A DNA stretch of 51,748 nucleotides from assembly GCA_021325095.1 (NCBI GenBank), contig JAJPHV010000025.1:1-51748 (forward strand), written 5' to 3'. This DNA comes from Chloroflexota bacterium. GTDB taxonomy: Bacteria; Chloroflexota; Anaerolineae; Aggregatilineales; UBA2796. The position numbers were made by a program, and so were the translations under genes. The notes under the pieces were generated by a model. That model saw nothing but the letters and a program-made list of their open reading frames with translations. It searched no databases and was not told the origin of the DNA. Position 1 is the stretch's first letter. Each line of letters opens with the position of its first letter. Of this stretch, positions 1 to 8,161 are shown in pieces.

Positions 1-1305
1 AAAGTGCCCGCCGATCAGGTCGCCGCCATCGGGCTGACGGGCCAGATGCACGGCCTGACCTCGCTCGACGAGAACGGGCATCCGCTGCGCCCCGCCATCC
101 TGTGGAACGACCAGCGCAGCGGCCCGCAGTGTGCGGCAGTTACCGAGAAAGTGGGCAAGCAGCGCCTCTGCCAGATCGTCGGGACGATCATGCTGCCGGG
201 CTTCACCGCGCCCAAGATCCGGTGGGTGAAGGAGAACGAGCCGGACATCTACAGCCAGATCAGGCACGTGCTGCTGCCCAAGGATTACGTCCGCTTTCGC
301 CTGAGCGGAGCCTACGTGACCGACGTGGCCGACGGTTCCGGCTTTGCTCTGATGGACATTGCCAGACGTACCTGGTCGGATGAAATGCTGGCCGCCTTCG
401 ACATTCCGAAAGGCTGGCTCCCGGCGCTGTGCGAATCGCCGGAAGTGTGCGCACACGTCAGCGCAGAGGGCGCAGCGGCCACCGGCTTGAAGGCCGGGAC
501 GCCCATCGTCGGCGGGGCAGGCGACCAGCCCGCGCAGGCCGTCGGCAGCGGCATTGTCACGCGCGGCCACACCAGCCTGACGGTTGGCACGTCGGGCGTG
601 GCCTTCACCGCCACCGACCAGTATCTGCCCGACCCTGAAGGCCGAATCCACACCTTCTGCCACGCTATGCCGGGCGCCTGGTTCTACATGGGCGTGATGT
701 TAAGCGCGGCGGGGGGCCTGCGCTGGCTGCACGACGAGCTTGCGCCGAATACCAGCTACGATGAACTGAGCGAACGGGCTGCCGCCGTGCCGCCGGGGGC
801 ACGCGGATTGCTTTTTGCGCCCTACCTGACGGGCGAACGCAACCCGCACCCCGATCCGCTGGCGCGCGGCGCGTTTGTCGGCCTGACGCTGCGACATGGC
901 CTGCCTCACATGGTTCGCTCGGTGATGGAAGGCGTGGCCTTCGGGATGCGTGACAACCTGGAACTGCTGCGCGCTCAGGGCGTGCATCCGCCCTCGGCGG
1001 TGGTCAGCGGCGGCGCGGCCAACAGCCCCGTGTGGCGGCAGTTGATGACGGACGTGATGGGCATTCCGCTGTACACGGTCAACACGACGGAAGGCGCGGC
1101 CTTCGGCGCGGCGATCCTGGCCTCGGTTGGGGCGGGGGCCTGGCCCGACGTGCCGACGGCCTGCGCCCAGATGGTGCGCAAGGTGGACGAGATTCAGCCA
1201 CAGCCAGCGGGCGTCGAAGCCTACGAGCGGCTGTACCACACCTTCCGAGGCTTATACCCGGCGCTGGCTCCCATGTTCAGTGAACTGGCGGCGTTCGAGG
1301 GGTAA
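1..1305 (+). CDS. xylB: Xylulokinase, 5'-truncated by the window edge
   Basis: FGGY-family carbohydrate kinase that phosphorylates D-xylulose to xylulose 5-phosphate in the cytoplasm, feeding the pentose phosphate pathway. The frame is open from base 1, so the true start lies upstream. About 435 residues are visible against roughly 480-500 in the family, so an estimated 60-70 N-terminal residues are missing. The early GLTGQMHG motif and 'RPAILWNDQR' match XylB. GGAGDQ near residue 165 holds the likely catalytic Asp. The late VVSGGAANSPVWRQLMTDV and EGAAFGAAILA segments are the C-terminal ATP-binding lobe. GTG at base 4 is in frame but lies mid-domain and is not a plausible start. A related FGGY kinase of another sugar is possible, but the motifs fit xylulokinase best. 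Weak CCTCACCCC-like sequence follows the stop. Confidence 0.93.
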   Translation, partial: KVPADQVAAIGLTGQMHGLTSLDENGHPLRPAILWNDQRSGPQCAAVTEKVGKQRLCQIVGTIMLPGFTAPKIRWVKENEPDIYSQIRHVLLPKDYVRFRLSGAYVTDVADGSGFALMDIARRTWSDEMLAAFDIPKGWLPALCESPEVCAHVSAEGAAATGLKAGTPIVGGAGDQPAQAVGSGIVTRGHTSLTVGTSGVAFTATDQYLPDPEGRIHTFCHAMPGAWFYMGVMLSAAGGLRWLHDELAPNTSYDELSERAAAVPPGARGLLFAPYLTGERNPHPDPLARGAFVGLTLRHGLPHMVRSVMEGVAFGMRDNLELLRAQGVHPPSAVVSGGAANSPVWRQLMTDVMGIPLYTVNTTEGAAFGAAILASVGAGAWPDVPTACAQMVRKVDEIQPQPAGVEAYERLYHTFRGLYPALAPMFSELAAFEG

Positions 1306-1424
1306 CAGAAAACCTCACCCCGTTGTGCGGCCAGGGGTGGGGTATACGACTGTGCGCGGCCCCGGTTGCGCTAGGCGGCCAACGGTTAAGACGATCCAGC
1401 CCGAATTTCTCATGTGCCAATTCC

Positions 1425-1453
1425 TTGACAGACTCCCACTGACTCAGTAGGCT
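1425..1453 (+). promoter_or_regulatory. Possible sigma-70 promoter
   Basis: A perfect TTGACA (1425-1430) is followed after 17 bases by a poor -10, TAGGCT (1448-1453). It lies about 70 bases upstream of the small gene at 1525. The -35 is convincing; the -10 matches only about half of the consensus. Confidence 0.3.
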
Positions 1454-1524
1454 TATGCCGCATACTGATCGCTTTCAACGGGGCAGAATTGCTCCGTCGG
1501 TGTTTTGGGGGCCTGTTCAACGTC

Positions 1525-1944
1525 ATGAGCCGTGTGGTAAACACTGAGAGCGTCGGCAAGGCGCGTAGCCAGCACATGCGGACGGCAGCCGAGATGATCC
1601 GGCGATTGAGCCAAAAATCTGAACTCGACCAGGAAGCAAAAGACATGGCGGCACAGCTTGTGTTTTGCTTCCGCGACATTGAGGATGGCATCGAAGAGGC
1701 GATGATGGCTTGGGAAAAGCGGAATTACTGGAACAAGGTTGAGCAATTCCGGCAGCAGTGGACGTGGGTGGGCCGCGCTGCCGCCAACCTGGAGCAAATG
1801 ATCCGTGCCAATCGCTGGGAGCAGCTTCCGCCGCAGCTTGCCAGCCTTTTCGGGCATTTCTCCGACATCACCATCAACAAATTTACGCGCAGTTCTGACG
1901 CCTGGGAAGGCGCGTATGAGCGCCTGATGGCCGAGCAGCGTTGA
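1525..1944 (+). CDS. Conserved hypothetical protein, helical, 139 aa
   Basis: I do not recognise a named family. The start is set at ATG 1525 (MSRVVNTESVGKARSQHM); an upstream in-frame start at 1489 would add residues of low-complexity look. The protein is soluble, with no signal peptide or membrane segment. It is predominantly helical, charged and Trp-rich towards the middle (WEKRNYWNKVEQFRQQWTW). An early TAAEMIRRL-type helix is followed by several amphipathic helices. It stands alone between xylulokinase and a convergent regulator gene. The codon use resembles the neighbours, so it looks like a genuine gene. No function can be assigned from sequence. Confidence 0.7.
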   Translation: MSRVVNTESVGKARSQHMRTAAEMIRRLSQKSELDQEAKDMAAQLVFCFRDIEDGIEEAMMAWEKRNYWNKVEQFRQQWTWVGRAAANLEQMIRANRWEQLPPQLASLFGHFSDITINKFTRSSDAWEGAYERLMAEQR

Positions 1945-1987
1945 CGATAGATTATTCTACGCTTTCTTTCAGGCCCGTCGTTTGACC

Positions 1988-2620
1988 TCACAAAATGATC
2001 AGGCCAAGACGGCTGGCGCGAACTACCGCGTCAGTGCGGCTCTGCGCGCCCAGTTTGCTGAGGATCGAGTTGACGTGAAACTTGATCGTATGCTCGCTGA
2101 TGCCCAGGCGCAGGGCGATGGCCTTGTTGGGTAGCCCTTCGGCCAGTGCCTGCAAGACCTGTAGCTCGCGCGCCGTCAGTTCTTCGCTGGGGGCCGGCAC
2201 GCGATCCCTGGGTGAGAGCAGCACCGCGCCAAGCGCTGCATCGAGCACGACCAACCCCTGTGCAACGGCGTTCAGCGCGGCGATCAGGGTATCGGGGCTG
2301 GCGCTGCGCAGCAGCAAGCCGCGTGCCCCGGCAAGCCAGATTTCGGCGGCGCGAGCTTCGTCGGGCAGCAAAACCAGGATAGGCATCCCGGCCTCGCGGA
2401 GATCGGCAATGTGCTCAAGCGATGCGGACACATCCCAGCCCACGTCCCACAGCACCACGTCCGGGGCGTAAACGTTCAGCGCGGCATTCAGGTCTGCACT
2501 GGCGGGCGATTGGCCGGATACGATGCAGCCCGGTTGGTTGGCGAGCAAGGCCGACAGCCCGCTTCGCGTCAGCGGATCATCGGCGACGATCAGGACGCGA
2601 GGAACTTGCGCGGTGTTCAA
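1988..2620 (-). CDS. LuxR/NarL-type response regulator with atypical receiver
   Basis: DNA-binding response regulator of the NarL/FixJ class. The N-terminal receiver (about residues 5-118) begins PRVLIVADD, with the likely phospho-acceptor Asp in VVLWDVGWD. The C-terminal LuxR helix-turn-helix (about 145-205) reads LTARELQVLQALAEGLPNKA and SEHTIKFHVNSILSKLG, which is textbook. The usual conserved receiver Lys is replaced by Arg in 'GLLLRSA', so phosphorylation-dependent switching may be altered. I chose TTG 2620 (LNTAQVPRVLIV), preceded by GGAGGG, because the alternative ATG at 2695 would overlap the lspA coding end by 38 bases and adds nonconserved residues. It lies just downstream of lspA on the same strand and may be cotranscribed. 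No cognate kinase is adjacent. Confidence 0.85.
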   Translation of the reverse strand: MNTAQVPRVLIVADDPLTRSGLSALLANQPGCIVSGQSPASADLNAALNVYAPDVVLWDVGWDVSASLEHIADLREAGMPILVLLPDEARAAEIWLAGARGLLLRSASPDTLIAALNAVAQGLVVLDAALGAVLLSPRDRVPAPSEELTARELQVLQALAEGLPNKAIALRLGISEHTIKFHVNSILSKLGAQSRTDAVVRASRLGLIIL

Positions 2621-2657
2621 TATTGGTGAACAGCCCTCCGGCGGCGTGCTCCAGTCA

Positions 2658-3224
2658 TTACGCGGTGGGTTCTTGCTCCTCCTGGCTCTCGGCATCCGCC
2701 TGTTTCGGCGTGTTCCGGCCTGCGAGCCACTGCGCTACAAACAAAATGCCCATTCCGATCACAATCGCATGATCGGCCAGGTTCGAGACGTTGGAGATAA
2801 ACGGCCTGATCTGCAAATGGACAAAATCAACCACGTAGTTCAGCCGGATGCGATCCAGGGCATTGCCTGACACGCCACCAAGCAGCAGGCCCAGCGCGAT
2901 CCGTTCCAGCCAGCGCCCCTGTGTCATGCGCCGGTAGAAGATCAAAATCCCGACGATCATCACCAGCCCGATGACCAGAAATACGTCGCCCGCCTGCGGC
3001 AGGAGGCTGAACGCTGCGCCTCGATTGGCGCTGCGCGTGATGGCGAAAAAGTCCGCGATGGCCGGGATGGGTGCAACGGTTTCGCCGATTTGCAGGTTGG
3101 AGGTGACCCACGCCTTTGTGATCTGGTCGATGGCGAAAACCAGGGCTGCGCAGCCGAGGAGGACACCCCAACGTAGGGCGGCTCCGGGCGTTTTGGACTG
3201 GCGCTCAGGAGGCAGGTTTTCCAA
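2658..3224 (-). CDS. lspA: Lipoprotein signal peptidase (signal peptidase II)
   Basis: Membrane aspartyl protease that removes the signal peptide of prolipoproteins after diacylglyceryl transfer. Four hydrophobic segments are visible: the first around ALRWGVLLGCAALVFAIDQ, then residues near AAFSLL, VIGLVMIVGILIF and ALGLLLGGVSGNALDR, ending with AIVIGMGILFVAQWLAG. The two catalytic Asp motifs are present as NALDR and SNLADHAI, in the order and spacing of LspA. I place the start at TTG 3224, two bases after the TAA of the upstream gene, giving 188 residues. A longer reading from 3392 would overlap the neighbour by 166 bases and adds about 56 residues that do not resemble LspA. The Gln/Glu-rich C-terminal tail is variable in the family. 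The gene is in a tight minus-strand run with a HExxH protein and a regulator. Confidence 0.93.
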   Translation of the reverse strand: MENLPPERQSKTPGAALRWGVLLGCAALVFAIDQITKAWVTSNLQIGETVAPIPAIADFFAITRSANRGAAFSLLPQAGDVFLVIGLVMIVGILIFYRRMTQGRWLERIALGLLLGGVSGNALDRIRLNYVVDFVHLQIRPFISNVSNLADHAIVIGMGILFVAQWLAGRNTPKQADAESQEEQEPTA

Positions 3225-3226
3225 AA

Positions 3227-4042
3227 TTATCCCATCAGGTGCGAAGCGGCAAGCTGCTCCTGCTCCGGCGGTAGCTGTCTGTACCAGGGATGCGTGGGCG
3301 GCAGCTTCAGGAAAATGTCGCGGACGAATACAAAGCGCGTTGGGGAAGTCATCCACAGATAGGTCGCTGGTTTGGATTGGTCGAGCGGCCACAGCCAGAG
3401 ACGTTCATCTTTGACCGAGTGGACGAAATAGCGCACCATCTCAGCCAGGTCTTCGGCGGGCGTCGTGCTGACATCGCGCGAATCAACGGGCAGCGTCTCC
3501 CAGTTGCCCTCCTGCATCTGCGTCCCCTGCTGGCGCGGATGTGTCCACTTGTTGTCGCCCACCTTTGTCCAGTCGAAGCCGGGCTTGGTGCACCACTGCG
3601 TCTCATAGGGCCAGTGCCGGTACTCATTTGAGGCATGTGTGCCCTCGTGGATGAAAATCCGGTACAGCAGTGACAGATCGCTACCCGGATCGCCAAAGCG
3701 CAAAATGCCGTTCCCATACGAGCCACCGCCGGGCGTTTTGTCGATGTAAATACTGAGCGGTTTGCTGCGGAACGGGCCATACCATTCCATGCCCAGGTCG
3801 CGCGCTGTCGTGATCAGGACGTTCAGTTCCGCATCGGTGGGTGGGCGGATATTGGGCCTGCCGTCGGGCGGGATGATCTGAATGCCATACGTCTGCGCCA
3901 GCGTGGCGAGCATCTTGTCGCGGTCTGTAGCAGGCACACTGAGCGGACTGCCGGGCGGCGCTTTCTGCACAACACCCAGCGATTCGAGCAGCTTCTGCAC
4001 GATCTGGAGCAGCACGGTGAACAGCCCGGACAGGGAGGACAT
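3227..4042 (-). CDS. Putative HExxH metallopeptidase, 271 aa
   Basis: Probable zinc-dependent peptidase of unassigned family. The HExxH motif is seen at residues 132-136 (FIHEGTHASNEYRHW). A downstream 'TPAEDLAEMVRYFVHS' resembles the third-ligand Glu helix of gluzincins such as the anthrax lethal factor-like (ATLF) fold, where a pattern like EdfAE.f..y follows HExxH. The N-terminus (SGLFTVLLQIVQKLLESLG) is an amphipathic or weakly hydrophobic helix, not a clear signal peptide. It is followed by a Pro-rich spacer. The gene sits 2 bases upstream of lspA and 15 bases downstream of an FHA protein, so all are probably cotranscribed. The ATLF comparison is my inference from motif spacing; the domain is otherwise unfamiliar to me. 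Substrate unknown. Confidence 0.75.
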   Translation of the reverse strand: MSSLSGLFTVLLQIVQKLLESLGVVQKAPPGSPLSVPATDRDKMLATLAQTYGIQIIPPDGRPNIRPPTDAELNVLITTARDLGMEWYGPFRSKPLSIYIDKTPGGGSYGNGILRFGDPGSDLSLLYRIFIHEGTHASNEYRHWPYETQWCTKPGFDWTKVGDNKWTHPRQQGTQMQEGNWETLPVDSRDVSTTPAEDLAEMVRYFVHSVKDERLWLWPLDQSKPATYLWMTSPTRFVFVRDIFLKLPPTHPWYRQLPPEQEQLAASHLMG

Positions 4043-4057
4043 AGCGCTTTCCGAAAA

Positions 4058-4579
4058 TCAGTCGGTATAAATCTGGATAGGTAAGCGGGCCAGCAGAAGC
4101 CGATCCCCGCTGCGCAAAATCACGGGCTGGTGCGGCTGGATACGGATGCCGTTCAACCACGTGCCATTGGTGCTGCCCAGGTCGACAATCGCCACGTCCG
4201 GGCCAAAGCGACGCAGCAGCGCGTGACGGCGTGATACGCCGTGTTCCAGGCCCTGGAAGGCGGCCAGGTCAATCGGCGGCTGCTGATCCAGGCCGCCGTA
4301 GCGTCCCAACAGCACATCCCGCGTTAGCGGAATGATGAGCGGTTCTTCCATATCCGAAATGTAAACAGCGACTTCATGCTTCTTCAACTTGCCAACATGA
4401 CGATCCCGGATACGCGGTTCAAAGATCAGCACCTCTGGCGACAGCATCCCGGTGACGCCCAGAGGCCGCTTGAGCAGCGAAGCCCGCGAGTCACTGAGGG
4501 GCTGCCCGCATTTGGCGCAAAGCAGCGCCGTGTCGGCGTTTTCGGTAAAAGCACAGTTCGGGCACGTGATCATCAACAT
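4058..4579 (-). CDS. Zinc-ribbon and FHA domain protein
   Basis: Phosphothreonine-recognition adaptor. The N-terminus carries a zinc ribbon with two CxxC knuckles (CPNC at about 6-9 and CAKC at about 21-24). The C-terminal FHA domain (about residues 75-165) has GRYGG, the SRRHALL phosphopeptide-binding loop and DLGSTNGTWLNG, all canonical. The protein has 173 residues and no membrane segment. FHA proteins normally bind phosphorylated Thr on partners of Ser/Thr kinases; no kinase is encoded in this window, so the partner is unknown. It precedes the HExxH protein by 15 bases. The start ATG 4579 places the zinc ribbon at the very N-terminus, as is usual for this architecture. Confidence 0.88.
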   Translation of the reverse strand: MLMITCPNCAFTENADTALLCAKCGQPLSDSRASLLKRPLGVTGMLSPEVLIFEPRIRDRHVGKLKKHEVAVYISDMEEPLIIPLTRDVLLGRYGGLDQQPPIDLAAFQGLEHGVSRRHALLRRFGPDVAIVDLGSTNGTWLNGIRIQPHQPVILRSGDRLLLARLPIQIYTD

Positions 4580-4762
4580 CTTCCCTCGCTACCTGTGTGG
4601 TCAACCATGTAAGGCTGCGACGTTTGGGGAGAACCTGGCGCTTCTCCCGATGTCATCCGCAATGATACCTCTACTTGGCCGGAAGTCGGTAATGTCCCCC
4701 TCATGCTCCCGGCAAAATCGCAGCGCAAATGCCGATGCATTTCCTGAGGCTAAAGCCTTCCC

Positions 4763-4782
4763 CTCGCCATAGCAGGCGAGGC
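4763..4782 (-). terminator. Hairpin at the 3' end of galK
   Basis: CCTCGCC (4763-4769), six-base loop, GGCGAGG (4776-4782): a 7-bp GC-rich stem that abuts the galK stop codon. There is no clear T-run on the minus-strand side, so it may be only an mRNA 3'-end hairpin rather than an intrinsic terminator. Confidence 0.35.
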
Positions 4783-5954
4783 TAAGTCAGTTTTTCGACG
4801 CTGCTGCCCGGCCCGGCTTTAAGCGCATAGATGTAGGCTTTCAGATGCGTCGCGGCGTTGTAGGCATGCGATACTTCCTCGGCAAGCTGCGCCGCTGCCG
4901 AATCCTCCACCAGCGCAATCACCGCGCCGCCAAAGCCGCCGCCCATCATGCGCGCGCCATAGCAGCCTTCGGTGTTCTGAGCCAGTTCGGCCATGATGTC
5001 CAGTTCCTTGATACTGACTTCGTACAGGTCGCGCAGACTGGCGTGGCTCTCATTCAAGAGGCGGCCTACCGCTTGCAGATCACCCCCGCGCAAAGCCTCC
5101 ACAGCGGCCAGCGTGCGTGCATTCTCGTTGACGACATGCGAGGCCCGCCGCGCGATCACTTCGGGCAGTTTGTCGGCGCTGGCCGCCAGTTGTTCCGGCG
5201 TCAGGTCGCGCAACGCACGGACACCCAACATGCGGGCGGCTTCTTCGCATTGTTCGCGGCGCTGGCCGTATTCGCTCTCGACCAGTTGGCGGCGCTTGCC
5301 GGTGTCGAGTGCCATCAAGGTGACACCGTTGGGAATCGGTACGGGCGTGCTTTCCAGGCTCCGGCAGTCAATCAGAAGCGCATGGCCCGCTTTGCCGAGC
5401 GCAGAGATCATCTGATCCATGACCCCAGTACGGATGCCGATGAAGCGATGTTCGACCTCCACGCCCAGCAGCGCTTTCTGTGGCTGCGTCATGGGAATAT
5501 TCAGCAAGGCAGACGCCATCTCGAAGAAGGCGACCTCTACCGCTGCTGACGAACTGAAGCCCGCCCCGCCGGGAACGTTCCCCGCGATAACCAGGTCCAG
5601 ACCACGAACCGGGTGGCCTTCCTCACGCAGCACCCACAGCCCGCCCCGCAGGTAGCGTGTCCAGGGTGGCAGCGAGTCATCTTTCAACTGGTCAAGCGTA
5701 AACGAAGCGTCGCTGCGGTAGTCGAAGGATTGCACGTTCACGGTCTTGTCGCTGCGCAGTCTGCCCGCCAGATAGATCGCCCGATCAATGGCGGCAGGCA
5801 ACACAAAGCCGTCGTTGTAATCGGTATGCTCACCAATAATGTTCACGCGGCCCGGCGCGCGCGCAATGCAGGCGGGCGCAGCGCCGAAGTGATCACGGAA
5901 AGCTTTCTGCACTGTCGAGCGCAGTTCGGATGGGCCAACCGCCGGGGGGGTCAT
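4782..5954 (-). CDS. galK: Galactokinase
   Basis: GHMP-family kinase that phosphorylates alpha-D-galactose at C1, first step of the Leloir pathway. The galactokinase signature GRVNIIGEHTDYNDG is at about residues 35-49, the ATP-binding PGGAGFSSSAAVE near residues 128-140, and the C-terminal GHMP motif MMGGGFGGAVIAL near 340. At 390 residues it is typical length. ATG 5954 is preceded by AGGAG about 12 bases upstream. No galT or galE is adjacent, so the rest of the Leloir pathway must be elsewhere. About 200 bases separate it from the FHA gene, so it is probably its own transcription unit. Confidence 0.95.
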   Translation of the reverse strand: MTPPAVGPSELRSTVQKAFRDHFGAAPACIARAPGRVNIIGEHTDYNDGFVLPAAIDRAIYLAGRLRSDKTVNVQSFDYRSDASFTLDQLKDDSLPPWTRYLRGGLWVLREEGHPVRGLDLVIAGNVPGGAGFSSSAAVEVAFFEMASALLNIPMTQPQKALLGVEVEHRFIGIRTGVMDQMISALGKAGHALLIDCRSLESTPVPIPNGVTLMALDTGKRRQLVESEYGQRREQCEEAARMLGVRALRDLTPEQLAASADKLPEVIARRASHVVNENARTLAAVEALRGGDLQAVGRLLNESHASLRDLYEVSIKELDIMAELAQNTEGCYGARMMGGGFGGAVIALVEDSAAAQLAEEVSHAYNAATHLKAYIYALKAGPGSSVEKLT

Positions 5955-6026
5955 TATCAGATTAATCTCCTGAGAGAAGTGCCGCAGACCAATATGAACG
6001 TCGGGATTATAGCGCAGCGATGCGGA

Positions 6027-6617
6027 TCAGGAGCCGGGCCGCATCATGCCCGGCGTGGGCGGCGGTTGCTTGAGCATTTTCAGCGCCGTTTCCACCGTCC
6101 AGGTGGTCAGGCTCTCCAGATCAGGCGCGACGTAGAGGTTCATCTGAGGGAACTGTTTCGCCAGTTCGGCGGCATGGCCGCTGACCAGCTTGCGGGCGCG
6201 CCGCGAGACATCCGCCAGTTCGGTGGGGTTCTGATCGGCGTCTTTGCCAAAAAGATATTCGATGAGGGATCGCGAGTCTTGGGAGACGCGAGGGTTGAAG
6301 CCTTCGGCCACAAACATATTATCCACGTACAGGCCGAACGCCTGCCGGCGCGCCAGCGCGCTCAGGGCAGCCCAACCGCTTTCGGCCAGCGACGCGATGC
6401 CCGATGTATCGGCTGTGATCGCCATGACGACTACGCGCGCTGTGCGCAGCGCTTCGACCTCGCGGCGCATGGCCTCATCGTCCCAGTTCGGCACAACCGG
6501 ATCGAAACAAGTGATGCCATGTTTGGCGCAGGCCGCTTTGATCGGCTCCCGCCACATGGAACGCTTCGGGTCCCCGTATTTCCCGGCTGTCCCCATCAAA
6601 AAGACATCTGCTGGCAT
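6027..6617 (-). CDS. Nucleoside 2-deoxyribosyltransferase-like protein
   Basis: Soluble Rossmann-like protein of 196 residues that resembles the nucleoside 2-deoxyribosyltransferase/DRTGG-like nucleotide hydrolase group. The N-terminus PADVFLMGTAGKYGDPKRS is the first strand and sugar-binding loop. 'GIASLAESGWAAL' matches the DsGT..ElG.A pattern in which the Glu is the nucleophile of the deoxyribosyltransferase family. I chose ATG 6617 because it has a strong AAGGTGGGGG upstream; the longer frame to 6713 carries no conserved sequence. Members act in nucleoside salvage or effector systems; the substrate here cannot be read from sequence. It is about 70 bases upstream of galK on the same strand. 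Confidence 0.7.
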   Translation of the reverse strand: MPADVFLMGTAGKYGDPKRSMWREPIKAACAKHGITCFDPVVPNWDDEAMRREVEALRTARVVVMAITADTSGIASLAESGWAALSALARRQAFGLYVDNMFVAEGFNPRVSQDSRSLIEYLFGKDADQNPTELADVSRRARKLVSGHAAELAKQFPQMNLYVAPDLESLTTWTVETALKMLKQPPPTPGMMRPGS

Positions 6618-6805
6618 GACCCCCACCTTCGTTGCAAATTGAGTCCGGGCGAGACTGGTGCGCTGTGGCGAGCGCGAGCCGTATGACGTGTATATGCAGC
6701 TTGCCTCGAACATCGATCAATGATAGCATGAATCGGGCACGTGCGTGGACAACCGGTTCACTGCGCTACCAACAGACAACGGTCACGCTGGCTAAGGAAG
6801 CTGCT

Positions 6806-8080
6806 ATGGCTATTGAGCCGCTTGAACTGCTGAAGCGCGTCTTTCCATCGCTCGGCCAACTGGAACTGGAACATCTGTCGGGCATTGCCAAGATCAGGAC
6901 GTATCCGCCGGATACGGTGTTGTGTCACGAAGGCGCTTACGAGCAGACATTTTACTTGATCTCGGAAGGCTTGGTCGTCGTCACCAAGCGCTTCGACGAA
7001 CGCGGCGATCTGATCCTGCGGCGGGCCGGCCCTGGCGAGTTCTTTGGCGAGATGGCGATCATCCAGGATGCGCCGCGCTCCGCCACCATCACCACTCTGG
7101 AAGAAACCACCGTCCTGGAACTGGATAAAAGCACGCTGGAAAAGGCGCTCAGTGAGAACGCTTCGCTGGCCCTGCAAATGATCCGCACCACCTTTGACCG
7201 GGTGCGCGCCAATGACCAGATGACGATCCGCGAACTGCGGCAGGCATTCGAGACGCTGGAACGTCTGGATCGCGCCAAGCTGGATTTTATCCAGGTGGCG
7301 GCGCACGAACTGCGCACCCCGCTCACTGTGATGCGCGGCTATGCCAGTATGCTGCTCAGTGATCCGACCATCAAAGCCAACCCGATGCTGCTTGAAATCA
7401 CGCAGGGCATCGCCAGCGGCAGCCAGCGCCTGCACGAGATTGTCAACAACATGCTCGACGTGCAGAAGATCGATATGGATACGCTGCAAGCGGCGGCCAT
7501 TCCCGTATCGCTGCCGGTAGTGCTGCGCGGGCTGGCGAACGACTTCAAGGATGCACTGGTGGCGCGCAACCTCCGGCTGGACATCGAACTCGACAAGAAC
7601 GGCGACCTGATCTACATCGAGGCCGACCCTGGCCTGGTGACCAAGGCGCTCTACCACCTGCTCATGAATGCCATCAAATACACACCGGACGGCGGCTCGA
7701 TCCGAGTGAGCTGTGCCTACGAGGAGAACGAGGAGCTGGGCCGCGTGGCGCACATCCAGGTGAGCGACACCGGCATCGGCGTCGCTCCCGAACACCAGCA
7801 GTTGATCTTCGAGAAGTTTTACCAGATCGGCGAGGTGGCGCTCCATTCGTCGGGCAAGACGGCCTTCAAGGCCGGTGGCCCCGGCCTGGGGTTGGCGATT
7901 GCGCGCGGTGCGGTGAATGCGCACGGCGGGCGCATCTGGATGGAGAGTCGCGGCTACGACGAGCAGCTTTTGCCCGGCAGCACCTTTCACGTGTTGCTGC
8001 CCGTACAGGCCCGCAAACGCCCGCACCACGAAGGACGCGAAATGGCCCCGATGGCCGGTATCCGCAGCACGCACAGCTGA
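6806..8080 (+). CDS. Histidine kinase with N-terminal cyclic-nucleotide-binding domain
   Basis: Cytoplasmic sensor kinase of 424 residues with no membrane segment. A cNMP-binding domain occupies about residues 10-130. Its FGEMAIIQDAPRSATI motif keeps the Glu and the Arg-Ser-Ala phosphate-binding cassette residues, so ligand binding is plausible. A coiled linker (130-158) leads to the HisKA domain with the H-box His at residue 167 (AAHELRTPLTVMRG). The ATPase domain shows the N-box (LLMNAIKYTPDGG), G1 (VSDTGIGV) and G2 (GGPGLGLAIARG). ATG 6806 is preceded by AAGGAAG five bases away and begins MAIEPLELLKRVFP; the 58 upstream in-frame residues are not conserved in look. It is convergent with a receiver-kinase hybrid and has no adjacent cognate regulator, other than that one. 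Confidence 0.92.
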   Translation: MAIEPLELLKRVFPSLGQLELEHLSGIAKIRTYPPDTVLCHEGAYEQTFYLISEGLVVVTKRFDERGDLILRRAGPGEFFGEMAIIQDAPRSATITTLEETTVLELDKSTLEKALSENASLALQMIRTTFDRVRANDQMTIRELRQAFETLERLDRAKLDFIQVAAHELRTPLTVMRGYASMLLSDPTIKANPMLLEITQGIASGSQRLHEIVNNMLDVQKIDMDTLQAAAIPVSLPVVLRGLANDFKDALVARNLRLDIELDKNGDLIYIEADPGLVTKALYHLLMNAIKYTPDGGSIRVSCAYEENEELGRVAHIQVSDTGIGVAPEHQQLIFEKFYQIGEVALHSSGKTAFKAGGPGLGLAIARGAVNAHGGRIWMESRGYDEQLLPGSTFHVLLPVQARKRPHHEGREMAPMAGIRSTHS

Positions 8081-8161
8081 TCTGACCGGGATTTATCGAA
8101 AGGCTTCCGGTTGCAGGTGGGCGCCAAATAGGACGATGAAGCAACCAGTGAGGCGCTTGTA

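Noticed and set aside
1310..1345. CCTCACCCC-like sequence after xylulokinase
   Set aside because: Only a partial match to the left arm of the palindromic family, without a second hairpin.
6758..8074. Minus-strand frame of 438 residues over the cNMP-binding kinase
   Set aside because: Antisense shadow; the plus strand has all kinase boxes.
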